This document shows, one piece after another, positions 47,350-57,999 of a stretch of DNA of 64,000 bases. The translations under genes and the position numbers were made by a program. Position 1 is the first letter of the stretch. Each line of letters opens with the position of its first letter. The notes below the pieces were generated by a model. It was given only the letters and a program-made list of their open reading frames with translations. It was not told the origin of the DNA and made no database searches. Source of the stretch: Haberlea rhodopensis (Eukaryota > Streptophyta > Magnoliopsida > Lamiales > Gesneriaceae); contig CAJQUN010000009.1 in assembly GCA_907163345.1 (NCBI GenBank), positions 3,472,001 to 3,536,000 of the forward strand. Reading direction: 5' to 3'.

Positions 47350-48254
47350 TGTTGCCTCGGATTTTGGTAGGGTAGACGTGTATTTCATCCGAGCACCAAA
47401 CAATATACAAAAAGTAAATGAGACCAGATTTTTACGTGAAAAACCCCAAAAGATGGGGAAAAACCACGGGACCTAGTCCAGTATAAATTTCACTATAAAC
47501 AAGTGTGTGATTTACAGTGTTCTTTACAAGAAATGAGCTAAGAAATGAAAATGGTGAAGGGGGAAGACCTCGGCTGCTGCTTGTTCTTGAGGAGGAAGGA
47601 GACGTGCTCTCTTTTCCCCCCCAAGAAAGAGGTGTTGGCCTTCCTCATGCACTCTCAACCCTCCTGCCTGCTCTCTCACAGAAAATCTCTCCCCCCTGCT
47701 TGGTGAGAGTTATCTGGTATTTATATGAGAATGGAGAAGACAACCTGTAACTACCTACCCAAGGTCTAGGGGACACTGTCTGATGCTGAAGGTAGGGGTC
47801 AGAGTCCTAGTGCTGGGGACCACATACAACTTATTGCACTCTTTGTACGATTTCTGCAGCTTTTAAGATATTATTCGTGTACGGAGATATGTTCTGTGGC
47901 CGACCTGGGGTGGCCAGGGTGGAGTCTTCCCGAGGCCGAGCTGGAGGTCATCCTCGTGGCCGACCTGGGGTGGCCAGGGTGGAGTCTTCCCGAGGCCGAG
48001 CTGGAGGTCATCCTCGTGGCCGACCTGGGGTGGCCAGGGTAGAGGTCTTCCCGAGGCCGAGTTGGAGGTCATCCTCGTGGCCGACCTGGGGTGGCCAGGG
48101 TAGAGGTCTTCCCGAGGCCGAGCTGGAGGTCATCCTCGTGGCCGACCTGGGGTGGCCAGGGTGGAGATCTTCCCGAGGCCGACCTGGGGGTGGCCATGGT
48201 AGAGGTCTTGCCCAAGTCAGGTCTTGCACAGTCCATACTTTTACCAGGGTAACA
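47350..48254 (-). mobile_element. Copia-type solo LTR with U3 tandem repeats
   Basis: 905 bp, TGTTG...TAACA on the plus strand (TG...CA on both strands), flanked by the perfect 5-bp duplication GTATC (47345-47349 and 48255-48259). Minus orientation is set by a TATA box (ATATAAATACC, near 47730) and the GGTTTTTCACGTAAA segment near the LTR 3' end, like the one in the Copia LTR at 3372. No internal Copia sequence remains. The insertion splits a TGGTATCAGAGCC primer-binding site of another element. Confidence 0.85.
47896..48215. repeat. 60/61-bp tandem repeat, five copies plus a partial
   Basis: Units start near 47896, 47956, 48016, 48077 and 48138, each GTGGCCGACCTGGGGTGGCC...GAGGTCATCCTC, with a partial sixth from about 48177. 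It lies upstream of the solo LTR's TATA box in its own orientation, so in the U3 (enhancer) region. Confidence 0.93.
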
Positions 48255-50540
48255 GTATCAGAGCCTAGGTTTATTATGAAAATAGTATAATAATATCTTG
48301 AATATTAATTTGTAACCTATACGGATGAGACGATTCAAGAAAAATGGATCCGAACGAATGTTTAAAATGTCCTTCATACAGGTGGTGCTTTCAAAAATTG
48401 GAAGCACTAAATCAGAAGCATATGATAGAAGCTCAACGCTTCAACCATAAGTGGAAACTATTACGAGGAACATGATTATGCACACCAGGCATAAACCATT
48501 ACAATAAACTGGAAAGGATGGCTAAGAGGCTTCATCACAATAAACCAGATCACAATGATCCAATAGGGTCCGGACAAGATGATTAGGATGGGAGAGCCAA
48601 CCTTTCGAGAAATCAAGCCGATTCTTCTAAGATATCCCAAGATCTTAGAGAGATCCAGAAGACAGTGCATCGTTATGGCTACCTGCAATACCATGTCACA
48701 ACACAGCTCCATCAGATTCAAAGTTAGATGGAGATTATGATTAAATATCAAGAAGAAATTCTTGATCGAGATATTCAAACCTGAGTCAAGGAGTTGGAGT
48801 CAAGACCAAGTCCGACATGAAGAAGGAACGGAGGATTGTTACCACCCTATGGAACAGAACCCCTTTTGCACCAAAAAGGGAAAGCGGAGGAGGTCCGAAG
48901 GCCTTTGACGGAGACTGAAAAAATGATTGCAGTCCAACGAAGGGAGCCCGTACTTCCCACAAAGTAATGGAAAGAATCAACTTGGAAGATTTACGTGATC
49001 TTGCTGATTCGTTTGCGGGATTAAATCTCGTAGAATTCAAGACGGGGGAACTTGTAACAAGACCTCCACCAAAAGAAAGTTTCGAGTCACACAATCCACC
49101 CGAAGGTGATCAAAGTATGCCGCATAGGGAAGATTTTACCTCAGCAACTTTGAATCCCCCAGTTGGAACAAGGAACCGTTCACGCAGACCAGATATACAT
49201 CAAACACCTTACGGGAAATCTCAGTTAGATCCAATCCAATCCATCCATATGGACTTATGCTCAACATGGATATAATTTCAAAAAATACCCAAGAATGTGG
49301 ATGCATCCTGGTGTCAAACCAGAAAGTGTTCGTGAGTAGTTTGATTTTGGCTTCCTAGCCTCAGTCTTTACCACGGCACCAAGTTTTTTGAAAATCATAA
49401 AATTACCGGATTGGGTCTACGAAGGAGTGTATGACTCATGGCAAAATAATCATACACTTGGACGAGAAGATGTTCTGGAGCTGAAATTCATAACTGCAGC
49501 CCCAGAAATCACAGGAAAAAGGTCTTCATCACAGCTTCCATTTTGTGAAGTTACAAAGGCCTAACTGGAAAGCGATGGATCAAATAAAACCACCGCCTGA
49601 AGGAACAACACTAGCTTCCCCGCTCACTGAAGACGACTTTACTACCAAAAGAGCTTGGGGATTATTTGTCCGTCTCACCGAGATGGACAAAGTCAAGTAT
49701 CCGTTCAAAAATTTTTAGAAAACAGCGAACGTGTCATTCATGGTTAACTCCATGACGAGCCACACTACAAAATTTGCCGATGAAATATTTGAAAAGAAGA
49801 TGCAAATATTATGGGATAATAAGATTCCGACAACCAGAGAAACTGGCGGAAAGTTTTGCAACATGGCTCATGTGGGAAGATGGCAGGACCACATCTGCCC
49901 AAGCTTTCCAGAGCAGAAAGCGCCACTGTTCGGGAAAGGATTCCCTGTCAAATGGGACAAAAAAAAGACGACAAAGCAGGACCAGGCAAACGTGGAAGAT
50001 TCCCACGCGGACTGCAAAAACCAAATTTCTAGGGACCATAGGGAGACAAGAGTCATGTGACTCTGACGAGTACCACTACCATTATCAAATAAAAACAAAA
50101 TGGTAGGACAACCTCTTCGGCCGAAAGTCGAAGGGACCACAAGATACCAAACAAGAGAGAAGACGCATGCAATGACATCTGATTATAAACAAGATTTGAA
50201 GTATGGATTTCACATCCACCTCCAGACTTCTATAAATACCAAGGCATTCAGGAAGCTAAGGACATCGAAAATTCTCCATAGTTTTCTGAGATTAAAAATT
50301 GTAGTATCTAAGCTTTGTAATCTTTCGACTTTCATAGCATTGTAATATTTCTTTTCTTTTCTTTCTTTTCGTAAACATTTGTAATATTGTTCTATTATAA
50401 GTTTATGTGTTCTTGAGTGAAGCCTCATCTATATGAGAGGCTAAACAAGTCTGTCTCCTCCCAAAATGAGACGTTTTAATGTAATTGATATTATAAGTAT
50501 TTCCAGAATAAAACGAAGGTTGTTGCCCATCTATCTATCA
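48255..50540 (+). pseudogene. Decayed pararetrovirus-like (Caulimoviridae) relic, RT region missing
   Basis: Begins at a tRNA-iMet primer site (now split by the solo LTR) as caulimovirid genomes do. Broken frames follow. ATG 48344 opens MDPNECLKCPS... and runs with several stops to about 48955. 48967-49275 and then 49300-49560 read in different frames (PDWVYEGVYDSWQNNH; KFITAAPEITG), and 49700-50100 end in a basic tail followed by DSDEYHYHYQIKTKW. I read these as an ORF1 (movement/coat-type) relic. No protease, RT or RNase H is present. After about 50200 comes a promoter-like stretch (TCTATAAATACCAAGG, 50231-50246) and a T-rich leader. The virus-family call rests on genome layout and weak resemblance. 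A non-viral retroelement is possible. Confidence 0.45.
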
Positions 50541-50725
50541 GATTTCTTTAAAGCTTTCTTATATCTTGATTATACATTACGCCATAAGATGAGAAACAAA
50601 TTAGGGTTGTGATGTATGGTTTATGAAGGAGTCGGTAATTTGCAGGCTAACCTCGCCTAAGGGGCTGGGGTTGGATGGCGATGAGCCATTCGTAAAAGAG
50701 TTAGAATTATTTAAGAACTAAAACC
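50541..50725. other. Short spacer before chromovirus
   Basis: No feature recognised. Ends in GTATA, the chromovirus target duplication (50726-50730). Confidence 0.5.
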
Positions 50726-50730
50726 GTATA

Positions 50731-51878
50731 TATGATGATCACCACTTGCAAACATGTTACATTGCCACAACATGATACCACAACATGTTACATTGCCACA
50801 ACATGATACCACAACATGTTACATTGACTTTAGGTACCAAGAATTTAATTAAACTATCCTTAAATACATCATTGCTTACATAATATTAAGTTGATGTCAT
50901 TGATTACATAATATTAAGTTGATGTCATTGATTACATAATATTAACTTGATGTCATTGCTTACATATTTTCTTGAAAAACTTCTATAAATACCAAGCTAG
51001 ATTCATTAGTAGAAACACAAAAAGTGTAAAGGAAATACTCTCAAAATACTCTCAAAATATCAAATATTCTAGCAAGAAAAGAAGTTGATTTTTGAAGGTT
51101 GTAGATCCATACTCTTTCAAGTTTAAAGAATCATCGTAAACAATCAAGTAAGTGGGCTTTTGTTATATTATCCTTTTCGTTTTGATACCATATGAAATGC
51201 TTATGAAAAATACAGTCGAATATGTGAACTATTTTAAAAACTATGATGTCATGAAAATTCTGAATATCGGGAGATAAGTGCTATGCGAAACAACGTGCTA
51301 CGTACGTGTGAGCCACCTCTTGAACCAATGGGGCAAAGTGCTATACATACGGGAGCCACCTCTTGAATTCGTAGGAGCCACCTCTATAATCCTTATGTTA
51401 TGTAGATCGATCTAATTTGATAAGTATATGATATGTGTTCTAAGATGATGCTTTTGGTATGACTCAAAGAAGCAAAATTTTGTTATGTGTATCAGTTTAT
51501 GTTTTGAAATCTGTTTTGAAATCTGTATAAGTATATGTTTTTGGCATATTCGATTGGCCCCCGCTTACTGAGTGTCAACCAGAACACTCACCCCTTACAT
51601 CCCCTCCCCAGATAAAAGTGAGACAGATACCGAAGATGCAGAACAACACAACTTTTGGGGTTGGTGATCTACCGCAAGTATTTCAAGATTTTACATAATT
51701 ATGCTTCCGCTAAACTCTGTTAGGATTTAAGTTATGGTTTTATTTTCAGTTGTAAAACATTTTTGTTTATGGAATAAATAGACTGGTTGTATTAAATTCT
51801 GTACTATGAGGCTTGTTGATTTTCAATTGTATTTGGAATCAACGCCGGTGTTATCGATCCCGGTCTCGGGGTGTGACA
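50731..51878 (+). repeat. Chromovirus LTR 1 (5' LTR)
   Basis: 1148 bp. Contains a 31-bp direct repeat (AACATGTTACATTGCCACAA..., starts 50751, 50782, 50813), three copies of a 28-bp unit around TTACATAATATTAAGTTGATG (50870-50965), a TATA-like TCTATAAATACC (50981-50992), and three GAGCCACCTCT motifs (near 51309, 51351, 51366). Confidence 0.95.
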
Positions 51879-51884
51879 TTTAAG

Positions 51885-51896
51885 TGGTATCAGAGC
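51885..51896 (+). other. Primer-binding site of chromovirus, tRNA-iMet type
   Basis: TGGTATCAGAGC, 6 bases (TTTAAG) after LTR 1. Only this copy exists; the LTR2-LTR3 junction has none. Confidence 0.93.
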
Positions 51897-53526
51897 TAAA
51901 CCAGGTTCCATAATCCTGCTGGGAAAAGATTTCTGGTTGATACAAATTAACCGGAATATGAATCCCGGATCCAATAGACCAACTGATTAAATCTAAAAAT
52001 CAGTTGGGGATCGAATAACAATCTGAACCAACTGATTAAATCTAAAAATAAATCAGTTTGAGGGATCAAATAACAGTCTGAAATAAAAAAAAAATAAAAA
52101 TAAAAAATAAAAAAGAAACTTAAATTGGCTACTGCCTGTTCCATATCGCCGCCGCCGCCCTTACCTGAAAGTAGACCCGTCACCATGACCGCCTAAACGA
52201 GACGAAGACACTACAACAAAAATCGAACCGAACGGACTACGATTTCCCGGCCAAATCACCGATAACAACTCACGCATGAACAAGGACGTCATTTTTCCGA
52301 TGCGCCGTCTCCGACCGCCGATGGTCCAATCGGGCATATCACTGTAACCGGAATCAACTCTACTACAAAAGCCCTCTACAATTTCCAAGTTCCAACTACC
52401 GGAAGATGTCCAATTGATCGATGGAAACCGAGCATTGAAGAACCCTAACCCTAACCCTAACTGGCGAAACTTCATTCGATAAAATTCTCGACCATTCGAA
52501 CGCCAAATCTTAATTAATTTCGTTTTTATACTCGTCATTATATGGGTATTAAAATCCCTCTATCATATCGTTCTTACAAACAAATTAAAATGCTCAATTT
52601 TGAATCAAATTTCACGCCATAGAACCCTAAAATTTCGAAATTTTTGAGCTTCGATTTCTCTCAAATTCGAACACCATTTTCAAATTAATTCTGGGTTTAT
52701 GATACTCGCAATTTTTGCGCCCATTAGCCTATAAAAAGCTTGAGATTTATCACTCAATAACTTGAACATAATTTTTTTCAAAATACACCAAGATTATGTT
52801 TATTCATGTTCTGTTTTACATAAATTTTTGGTTAATAAGAATAGACTAAACTTTTAGATATTAGTGTTATATGTTTCATTAAAACTTTCTTTTAGCATAT
52901 TCTCCCCACAAATTTACTTTTTTAAACTCATTTCTCATTGACAAATCTATATGAATACCATATAGTCTCGCTTGTAAGAATGACCTTAAACTTTTCAAAT
53001 TTCTTCAATATTTTTAAGCTATGAGCATTTTGCAAATCGACAGTGTAATTTATAACTGCAATATTAGCGGTGTGGAACCTTTATTTCTTTTATATAATTA
53101 TCATTACAAACTGAATATTTAGTTCAAAATATTACATATCTGATCCACAATACAAAAAGAAATAAACTCATGATAAATAAAATTACATTTCCAAACGACA
53201 TCACCAACAGACATGAAAACACAATAAACTGCAAAATATAATACAAAATTAAAAACATTGGGATTTCTTCAGACATGTCTTGAAGCTCGCCCTCGTCCAG
53301 ATGAACCACCCTTGCTTCTAGCCAAACTTTAGACTAACAAGTTCAGTCTCAGTAGTAATTACTGAAACCGAACACTAAATGATAACAAAGAAGATTTTAG
53401 AGGTGTGATTTTCAACTCAACTTCAAGCCATTATTTATAATAAAAATTGAGGCTTGGATTGATGAATGACTCGATGTGGGAGCATTACTTTTGGACCAAA
53501 ATTACAAATGTGTGAATTTGTAGGAC
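51897..53526 (+). other. Long 5' leader of chromovirus
   Basis: 1.6 kb between primer site and gag with no plus-strand frame of note. The minus strand has a 125-codon open frame at 52538-52161 and, near 53320-53260, a Gly/Ser/Arg-rich run (GGSSGRGRASRH) before a stop. This might be captured host DNA, but I recognise no gene. Contains (CCCTAA)3 at about 52442-52460. Confidence 0.5.
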
Positions 53527-56500
53527 ATGGCTGGACGACCACCCCGTAACAACCGCAACCCACGATATGGATTTCCACGCAATAATGACAATGAAGCTGG
53601 AGGAAGCCAAGATCCACCACAATCTCCAAAAACGGGTTTAAGTCGTGAAGACTTCATGGCCATAGCTACCATAGTAGCCACTACTCTTCAGGGGATTATT
53701 AACCCAACTGCTAATCAGGCACAACCGCAGCCTCAGCCTCAGCCTCAGCAACATGGGATAAAATATCATTATGAGTCTCTTCGCAAGAATCGAATGTCAA
53801 CATTCGATGGTAACTCAAAACCAGAAGTGGCTCAGCACTGGCTGAAAGAAGTAGAGAAACATCATAGACTACTGGAAGTACCTCAAGAAATCAAAGTGGA
53901 AGTTACATCGCCATTTCTTGTTGACGACGCAAATAAGTGGTGGGATAGTGTGTCACCCTCGATGGAAGTGACAGGACCAATCACTTGGCAAAGATTCCGT
54001 GGTGCATTTCTAAAACAATATTTTCCAGCAGCCATTAAACTCCAAAAGTTGGAGGAATTTGATAACCTGACACAAACTCCAGGAATGTCAGTGGTAGAGT
54101 ATTCCTCAAAATTCCATTCTCTTGGGACTTATGCCCCAACCATTATGGCAGATGATGACTTAAAGCTACACCGTTTCAAGAAGGGTCTGAACAGTCAGAT
54201 CCAATCAGCATTAGTAGTGTTGGAAACCACCAACTTTGAGGATGTGATGGGAGCAGCCATCAAGGCCGAGTCTGACATACATCGCCGAGAAGAAGAGTTC
54301 AAGCGCAAACGACCTCTCCCTCATCAGCCCTCTACCAATGGTCAGAAGTTCAAACGGCCAAATCAGTTCCATAATCAACAAAGGGGATTCACATCTACCC
54401 CAAACAACAAAGAATTCCCAAAGTGCCCAATCTGTAATCTTGCACATACTGGGGAATGTCGTAGACAAAGTGGTGCTTGCTTCCGATGTGGGAAGTTTGG
54501 ACATAGAATTGCTAATTGCCCTGAGACTGAGAAGAAGGGGACTGGAGCAGGCAATGGCATCCCTCCAAACAAACCCAATGCCAGGGTGTTCGCCATGACA
54601 CAGAATGAAGCAAATAATGCCAATGACGTTGTGGCAGGTACTGTCTTAATCAACAAATTGTCTGCCTATGTGCTGTTTGATTGTGGTGCTACGCACTCGT
54701 TTATATCTAAGAGGTTCGCTAAGAAGTTAAAGCTTGTACCTGACATACTTAGTGAACCATATAGAGTAGCAACTCCTGCTAACAAAACCTTGGAAACACA
54801 TAGTATTCATCGAGGATGCAACATTCATATAAGTGACAAAAAGTTCAACACCGATCTGATTCAACTCAACATGGTGGAGTTTGATGCTATCCTAGGAATG
54901 GATTGGTTATCTAAACACCATGCCTTAGTTGACTGCCATAATAAGAAAGTCAAACTAGGAGCACCAGACCAAGAAGAAATCTTATATTGTGGCAATACAA
55001 AAGAGCGTAAAGTTCTTTTATCTGCTTCTCAAACTTGGAAAGCCATGAGAAGCGGTGAGAGAATTTACCTAGCCATGATAAACAAAGTCACGGAAGGAGC
55101 TGAACTCAGACTAGAAGATATTCCGGTAGCACAAGAATTTCCGGATGTTTTTCCAGATGATCTCCCCGGATTAGTCCCGGATCGTGAAATAGAGTTTGAA
55201 ATTAACTTGGTGCCAGGCGCTGCATCCATTTCGAAGGCACCATATCGAATGGCTCCAGCTGAATTGAAAGAGCTAAAAGAACAACTGCAAGAACTCTTGG
55301 ACAAGAAGCACATCAGACCAAGTACATCTCCATGGGGAGCTCCAGTACTATTTGTAAAAAAGAAAGACGGGAGTATGAGATTGTGTATCGATTACAGAGA
55401 ATTAAATAAGATCACAATCAAAAATAGATATCCTCTCCCAAGGATAGACGACCTATTCGATCAACTCAAGGGAGCTAAAGTCTTTTCTAAACTTGATCTA
55501 AGATCGGGCTATCATCAGCTCAAGATTAAGGCAGGAGATATTTCAAAGACTGCCTTCCGAACAAGATATGGGCATTACGAGTTCACAGTGATGCCATTTG
55601 GTTTGACGAATGCTCCAGCCGCATTCATGGACTTGATGAATCGAGTATTCAAGCCATTCCTGGACAAGTTCGTGGTAGTATTCATAGATGACATTCTGGT
55701 CTATTCACCGAGTAAAGAGAAACACGAGGAACATCTTCGTCTTACTCTACAGACCTTAAGAGAGAAAGAACTCTTTGCCAAGTTCAAGAAATGCGAATTT
55801 TGGCTAGACAACGTTGCATTCTTAGGGCATATCATCTCTGAAGCAGGCGTGTCCGTAGATCCTAAGAAAGTGGAAGCAATTATGGACTGGCCAAGACCAA
55901 AGACTGTTACGGAAATTCGAAGTTTCTTAGGGTTAGCTGGCTATTATCGAAAATTTGTTGAAGGATTTTCCTCGATAGCCATACCCCTTACAAAACTCAC
56001 ACAAAAGAACTCCAAATTCATATGGAGTAAGGAGTCTGAGGAGAGTTTCGAGACTTTAAAGAAGAAGCTTGCATCTACACCTGTATTGGTATTGCCAACT
56101 GAGAATATGGGTTTTACCATCTACAGCGATGCATCAAAAGAAGGTCTAGGATGTGTGCTCATGCAAGAAGGAAGAGTGATTGCCTATGCATCAAGGCAAC
56201 TCAAACCGTATGAACAAAACTACCCTACGCATGACCTTGAGTTAGCAGCCGTAGTTTTTGCCTTGAAAATATGGAGGCATTACCTTTACGGTGCCAAGTG
56301 TGAAATTTTCACGGATCATCAGAGTCTCAAGTATTTGTTCACCCAGAAGGAATTAAATATGAGGCAAAGACGATGGATAGAACTATTGAAGGACTATGAC
56401 CTTACGATAAGCTACCATCCAGGGAAAGCAAATAAGGTCGCAGACGCACTAAGTCGGAAGGGCACAGGGAAGATGATTTTAGCATCCCTTTCAGCTTATC

Positions 56501-57999
56501 CCTGCCTCCGAGAAACGATAAAGTTAGACCAAAGTCAGGATCACAGCCTAACTAAATTGAAAGAACAAGTTAAGGAAGGAAAAATACCCGATTTCACGAC
56601 AGACAATGATGGAACTTTATGGATGAAAAGAAGGTTATGTGTACCAAACGTGAAGGACCTTAGACGAGAAGTGATGATTACAGCACATAAATCAAAGTTC
56701 TCCATCCATCCTGGAAGCACAAAGATGTACAAAGACCTCAAGGAAAGCTTCTGGTGGAATGGAATGAAGAAAGACGTTGCTGAATTTGTCGCTAGATGCT
56801 TAGTTTGTCAGCAAATTAAAGCTGAACATCAAAGACCAGGAGGATTACTTCAACCTCTTGAAATTCCGGAATGGAAGTGGGAACATATCTCCATGGACTT
56901 TGTAGTAGGATTGCCAAAGTCTCGACAAAGTCATGACGGTATATGGGTGATTGTGGATAGACTCACAAAATCTGCACATTTCCTCCCAGTTCGTATGAAT
57001 TATAACTTGGATAAACTGGCGACCCTTTACATGGATAATATTGTGCGACTTCATGGAGTCCCGATAAGTATTGTATCCGATAGAGATCCCAGATTCGTGT
57101 CACGCTTCTGGAATAGTTTTCAACAAGCTATGGGAACTAAGGTAACTCTTAGCACGGCCTATCACCCACAAACCGATGGCCAAACAGAGAGGACAATCCA
57201 AACCCTCGAGGATATGTTAAGAGCTTGTACCATAGATTTCAGTGCAAATTGGAGTGAGCTCTTGCCTCTGATCGAGTTCGCCTACAACAATAGTTATCAT
57301 AGCAGCATTGGAATGGCACCATACGAAGCACTCTATGGGCGAAAATGTCGATCACCGTTATATTGGGATGAAATTGGAGAGAAGGCTATCACCGGACCTG
57401 AGCTTGTACAAACCACAATCGACAAAGTCACAATTATTAGAGATAGGCTCAAGGCAGCTCAAAATCGACAGAAAAGTTGGGCTGATATGAAAAGAAGACC
57501 GTTAGAATTCGAGATTGGCGACAAGGTTTATGTAAAGGTCTCACCAATGAAAGGAGTCATCCGATTTGACAAAGCAGGGAAGCTAAGACCAAGATATGTT
57601 GGACCATTTGAAATCCTGGAGAAAGTGGGAACTTTAGCTTATAGAATAGCACTACCTCCAAGCCTCTCAAGAATTCATAATGTATTTCATGTATCACAAT
57701 TAAGGAAGTACATTGCTGATCCAAATCATGTACTCGAAGCAGAACCTTTAGTAGATCAAGGAAACTTGAATGAAACCCTGAAGTATGAAGAAATTCCGAT
57801 CCGAATCATAGACTCAAAGGATCAAGTACTGAGACGAAGGACCATTCCATATATCAAAGTTCAATGGTCGAACCATACAGAGAGAGAAGCCACTTGGGAA
57901 CCAGAAGAGAAAATGCGAGAAAAATATCCCTATCTGTTCCAAGATCAAGCTGCTTCAAGTTTCGAGGACGAAACTCCTCATAAGGAGGGAAGAATATGA
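53527..57999 (+). CDS. Intact chromovirus gag-pol polyprotein with chromodomain
   Basis: 1490 residues, uninterrupted. Domains: retrotransposon gag (about 80-250), zinc knuckle CFRCGKFGHRIANC (318-331), protease with DCGATHSFIS at 385 (Cys where Ser or Thr is commoner), RT with the SKLDLRSGYHQ zone and FIDD at 719-722, and RNase H starting at SDAS near 867. Integrase follows, with an HHCC zone (about 1055-1100) and catalytic D, D, E near 1124, 1180 and 1216. The C-terminal chromodomain (about 1430-1478, ...YIKVQWSNHTEREATWEPEE...) is the module that steers chromoviruses to particular chromatin. Start ATG 53527 is the first in this frame after the leader. The stop codon TGA (57997-57999) is supplied by bases 3-5 of the 3' LTR. 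Confidence 0.96.
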   Translation: MAGRPPRNNRNPRYGFPRNNDNEAGGSQDPPQSPKTGLSREDFMAIATIVATTLQGIINPTANQAQPQPQPQPQQHGIKYHYESLRKNRMSTFDGNSKPEVAQHWLKEVEKHHRLLEVPQEIKVEVTSPFLVDDANKWWDSVSPSMEVTGPITWQRFRGAFLKQYFPAAIKLQKLEEFDNLTQTPGMSVVEYSSKFHSLGTYAPTIMADDDLKLHRFKKGLNSQIQSALVVLETTNFEDVMGAAIKAESDIHRREEEFKRKRPLPHQPSTNGQKFKRPNQFHNQQRGFTSTPNNKEFPKCPICNLAHTGECRRQSGACFRCGKFGHRIANCPETEKKGTGAGNGIPPNKPNARVFAMTQNEANNANDVVAGTVLINKLSAYVLFDCGATHSFISKRFAKKLKLVPDILSEPYRVATPANKTLETHSIHRGCNIHISDKKFNTDLIQLNMVEFDAILGMDWLSKHHALVDCHNKKVKLGAPDQEEILYCGNTKERKVLLSASQTWKAMRSGERIYLAMINKVTEGAELRLEDIPVAQEFPDVFPDDLPGLVPDREIEFEINLVPGAASISKAPYRMAPAELKELKEQLQELLDKKHIRPSTSPWGAPVLFVKKKDGSMRLCIDYRELNKITIKNRYPLPRIDDLFDQLKGAKVFSKLDLRSGYHQLKIKAGDISKTAFRTRYGHYEFTVMPFGLTNAPAAFMDLMNRVFKPFLDKFVVVFIDDILVYSPSKEKHEEHLRLTLQTLREKELFAKFKKCEFWLDNVAFLGHIISEAGVSVDPKKVEAIMDWPRPKTVTEIRSFLGLAGYYRKFVEGFSSIAIPLTKLTQKNSKFIWSKESEESFETLKKKLASTPVLVLPTENMGFTIYSDASKEGLGCVLMQEGRVIAYASRQLKPYEQNYPTHDLELAAVVFALKIWRHYLYGAKCEIFTDHQSLKYLFTQKELNMRQRRWIELLKDYDLTISYHPGKANKVADALSRKGTGKMILASLSAYPCLRETIKLDQSQDHSLTKLKEQVKEGKIPDFTTDNDGTLWMKRRLCVPNVKDLRREVMITAHKSKFSIHPGSTKMYKDLKESFWWNGMKKDVAEFVARCLVCQQIKAEHQRPGGLLQPLEIPEWKWEHISMDFVVGLPKSRQSHDGIWVIVDRLTKSAHFLPVRMNYNLDKLATLYMDNIVRLHGVPISIVSDRDPRFVSRFWNSFQQAMGTKVTLSTAYHPQTDGQTERTIQTLEDMLRACTIDFSANWSELLPLIEFAYNNSYHSSIGMAPYEALYGRKCRSPLYWDEIGEKAITGPELVQTTIDKVTIIRDRLKAAQNRQKSWADMKRRPLEFEIGDKVYVKVSPMKGVIRFDKAGKLRPRYVGPFEILEKVGTLAYRIALPPSLSRIHNVFHVSQLRKYIADPNHVLEAEPLVDQGNLNETLKYEEIPIRIIDSKDQVLRRRTIPYIKVQWSNHTEREATWEPEEKMREKYPYLFQDQAASSFEDETPHKEGRI
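57982..57994 (+). other. Polypurine tract of chromovirus
   Basis: AAGGAGGGAAGAA abuts LTR 2 and also encodes the last residues of gag-pol. Confidence 0.85.

Noticed and set aside
48253..48267. GTATCAGAGCC after the LTR at 47350 as that LTR's own primer-binding site
   Set aside because: GTATC is the target duplication, and the LTR's TATA box shows it reads on the minus strand. The primer site belongs to the split host element.
52440..52462. CCCTAACCCTAACCCTAAC as telomere-like DNA
   Set aside because: Only three units, of the 6-bp type rather than the plant 7-bp type, inside a retroelement leader; likely chance.
53124..53309. 61-codon hydrophobic minus-strand frame in the chromovirus leader
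   Set aside because: AT-rich non-coding DNA often reads as hydrophobic peptide; no start context or family.
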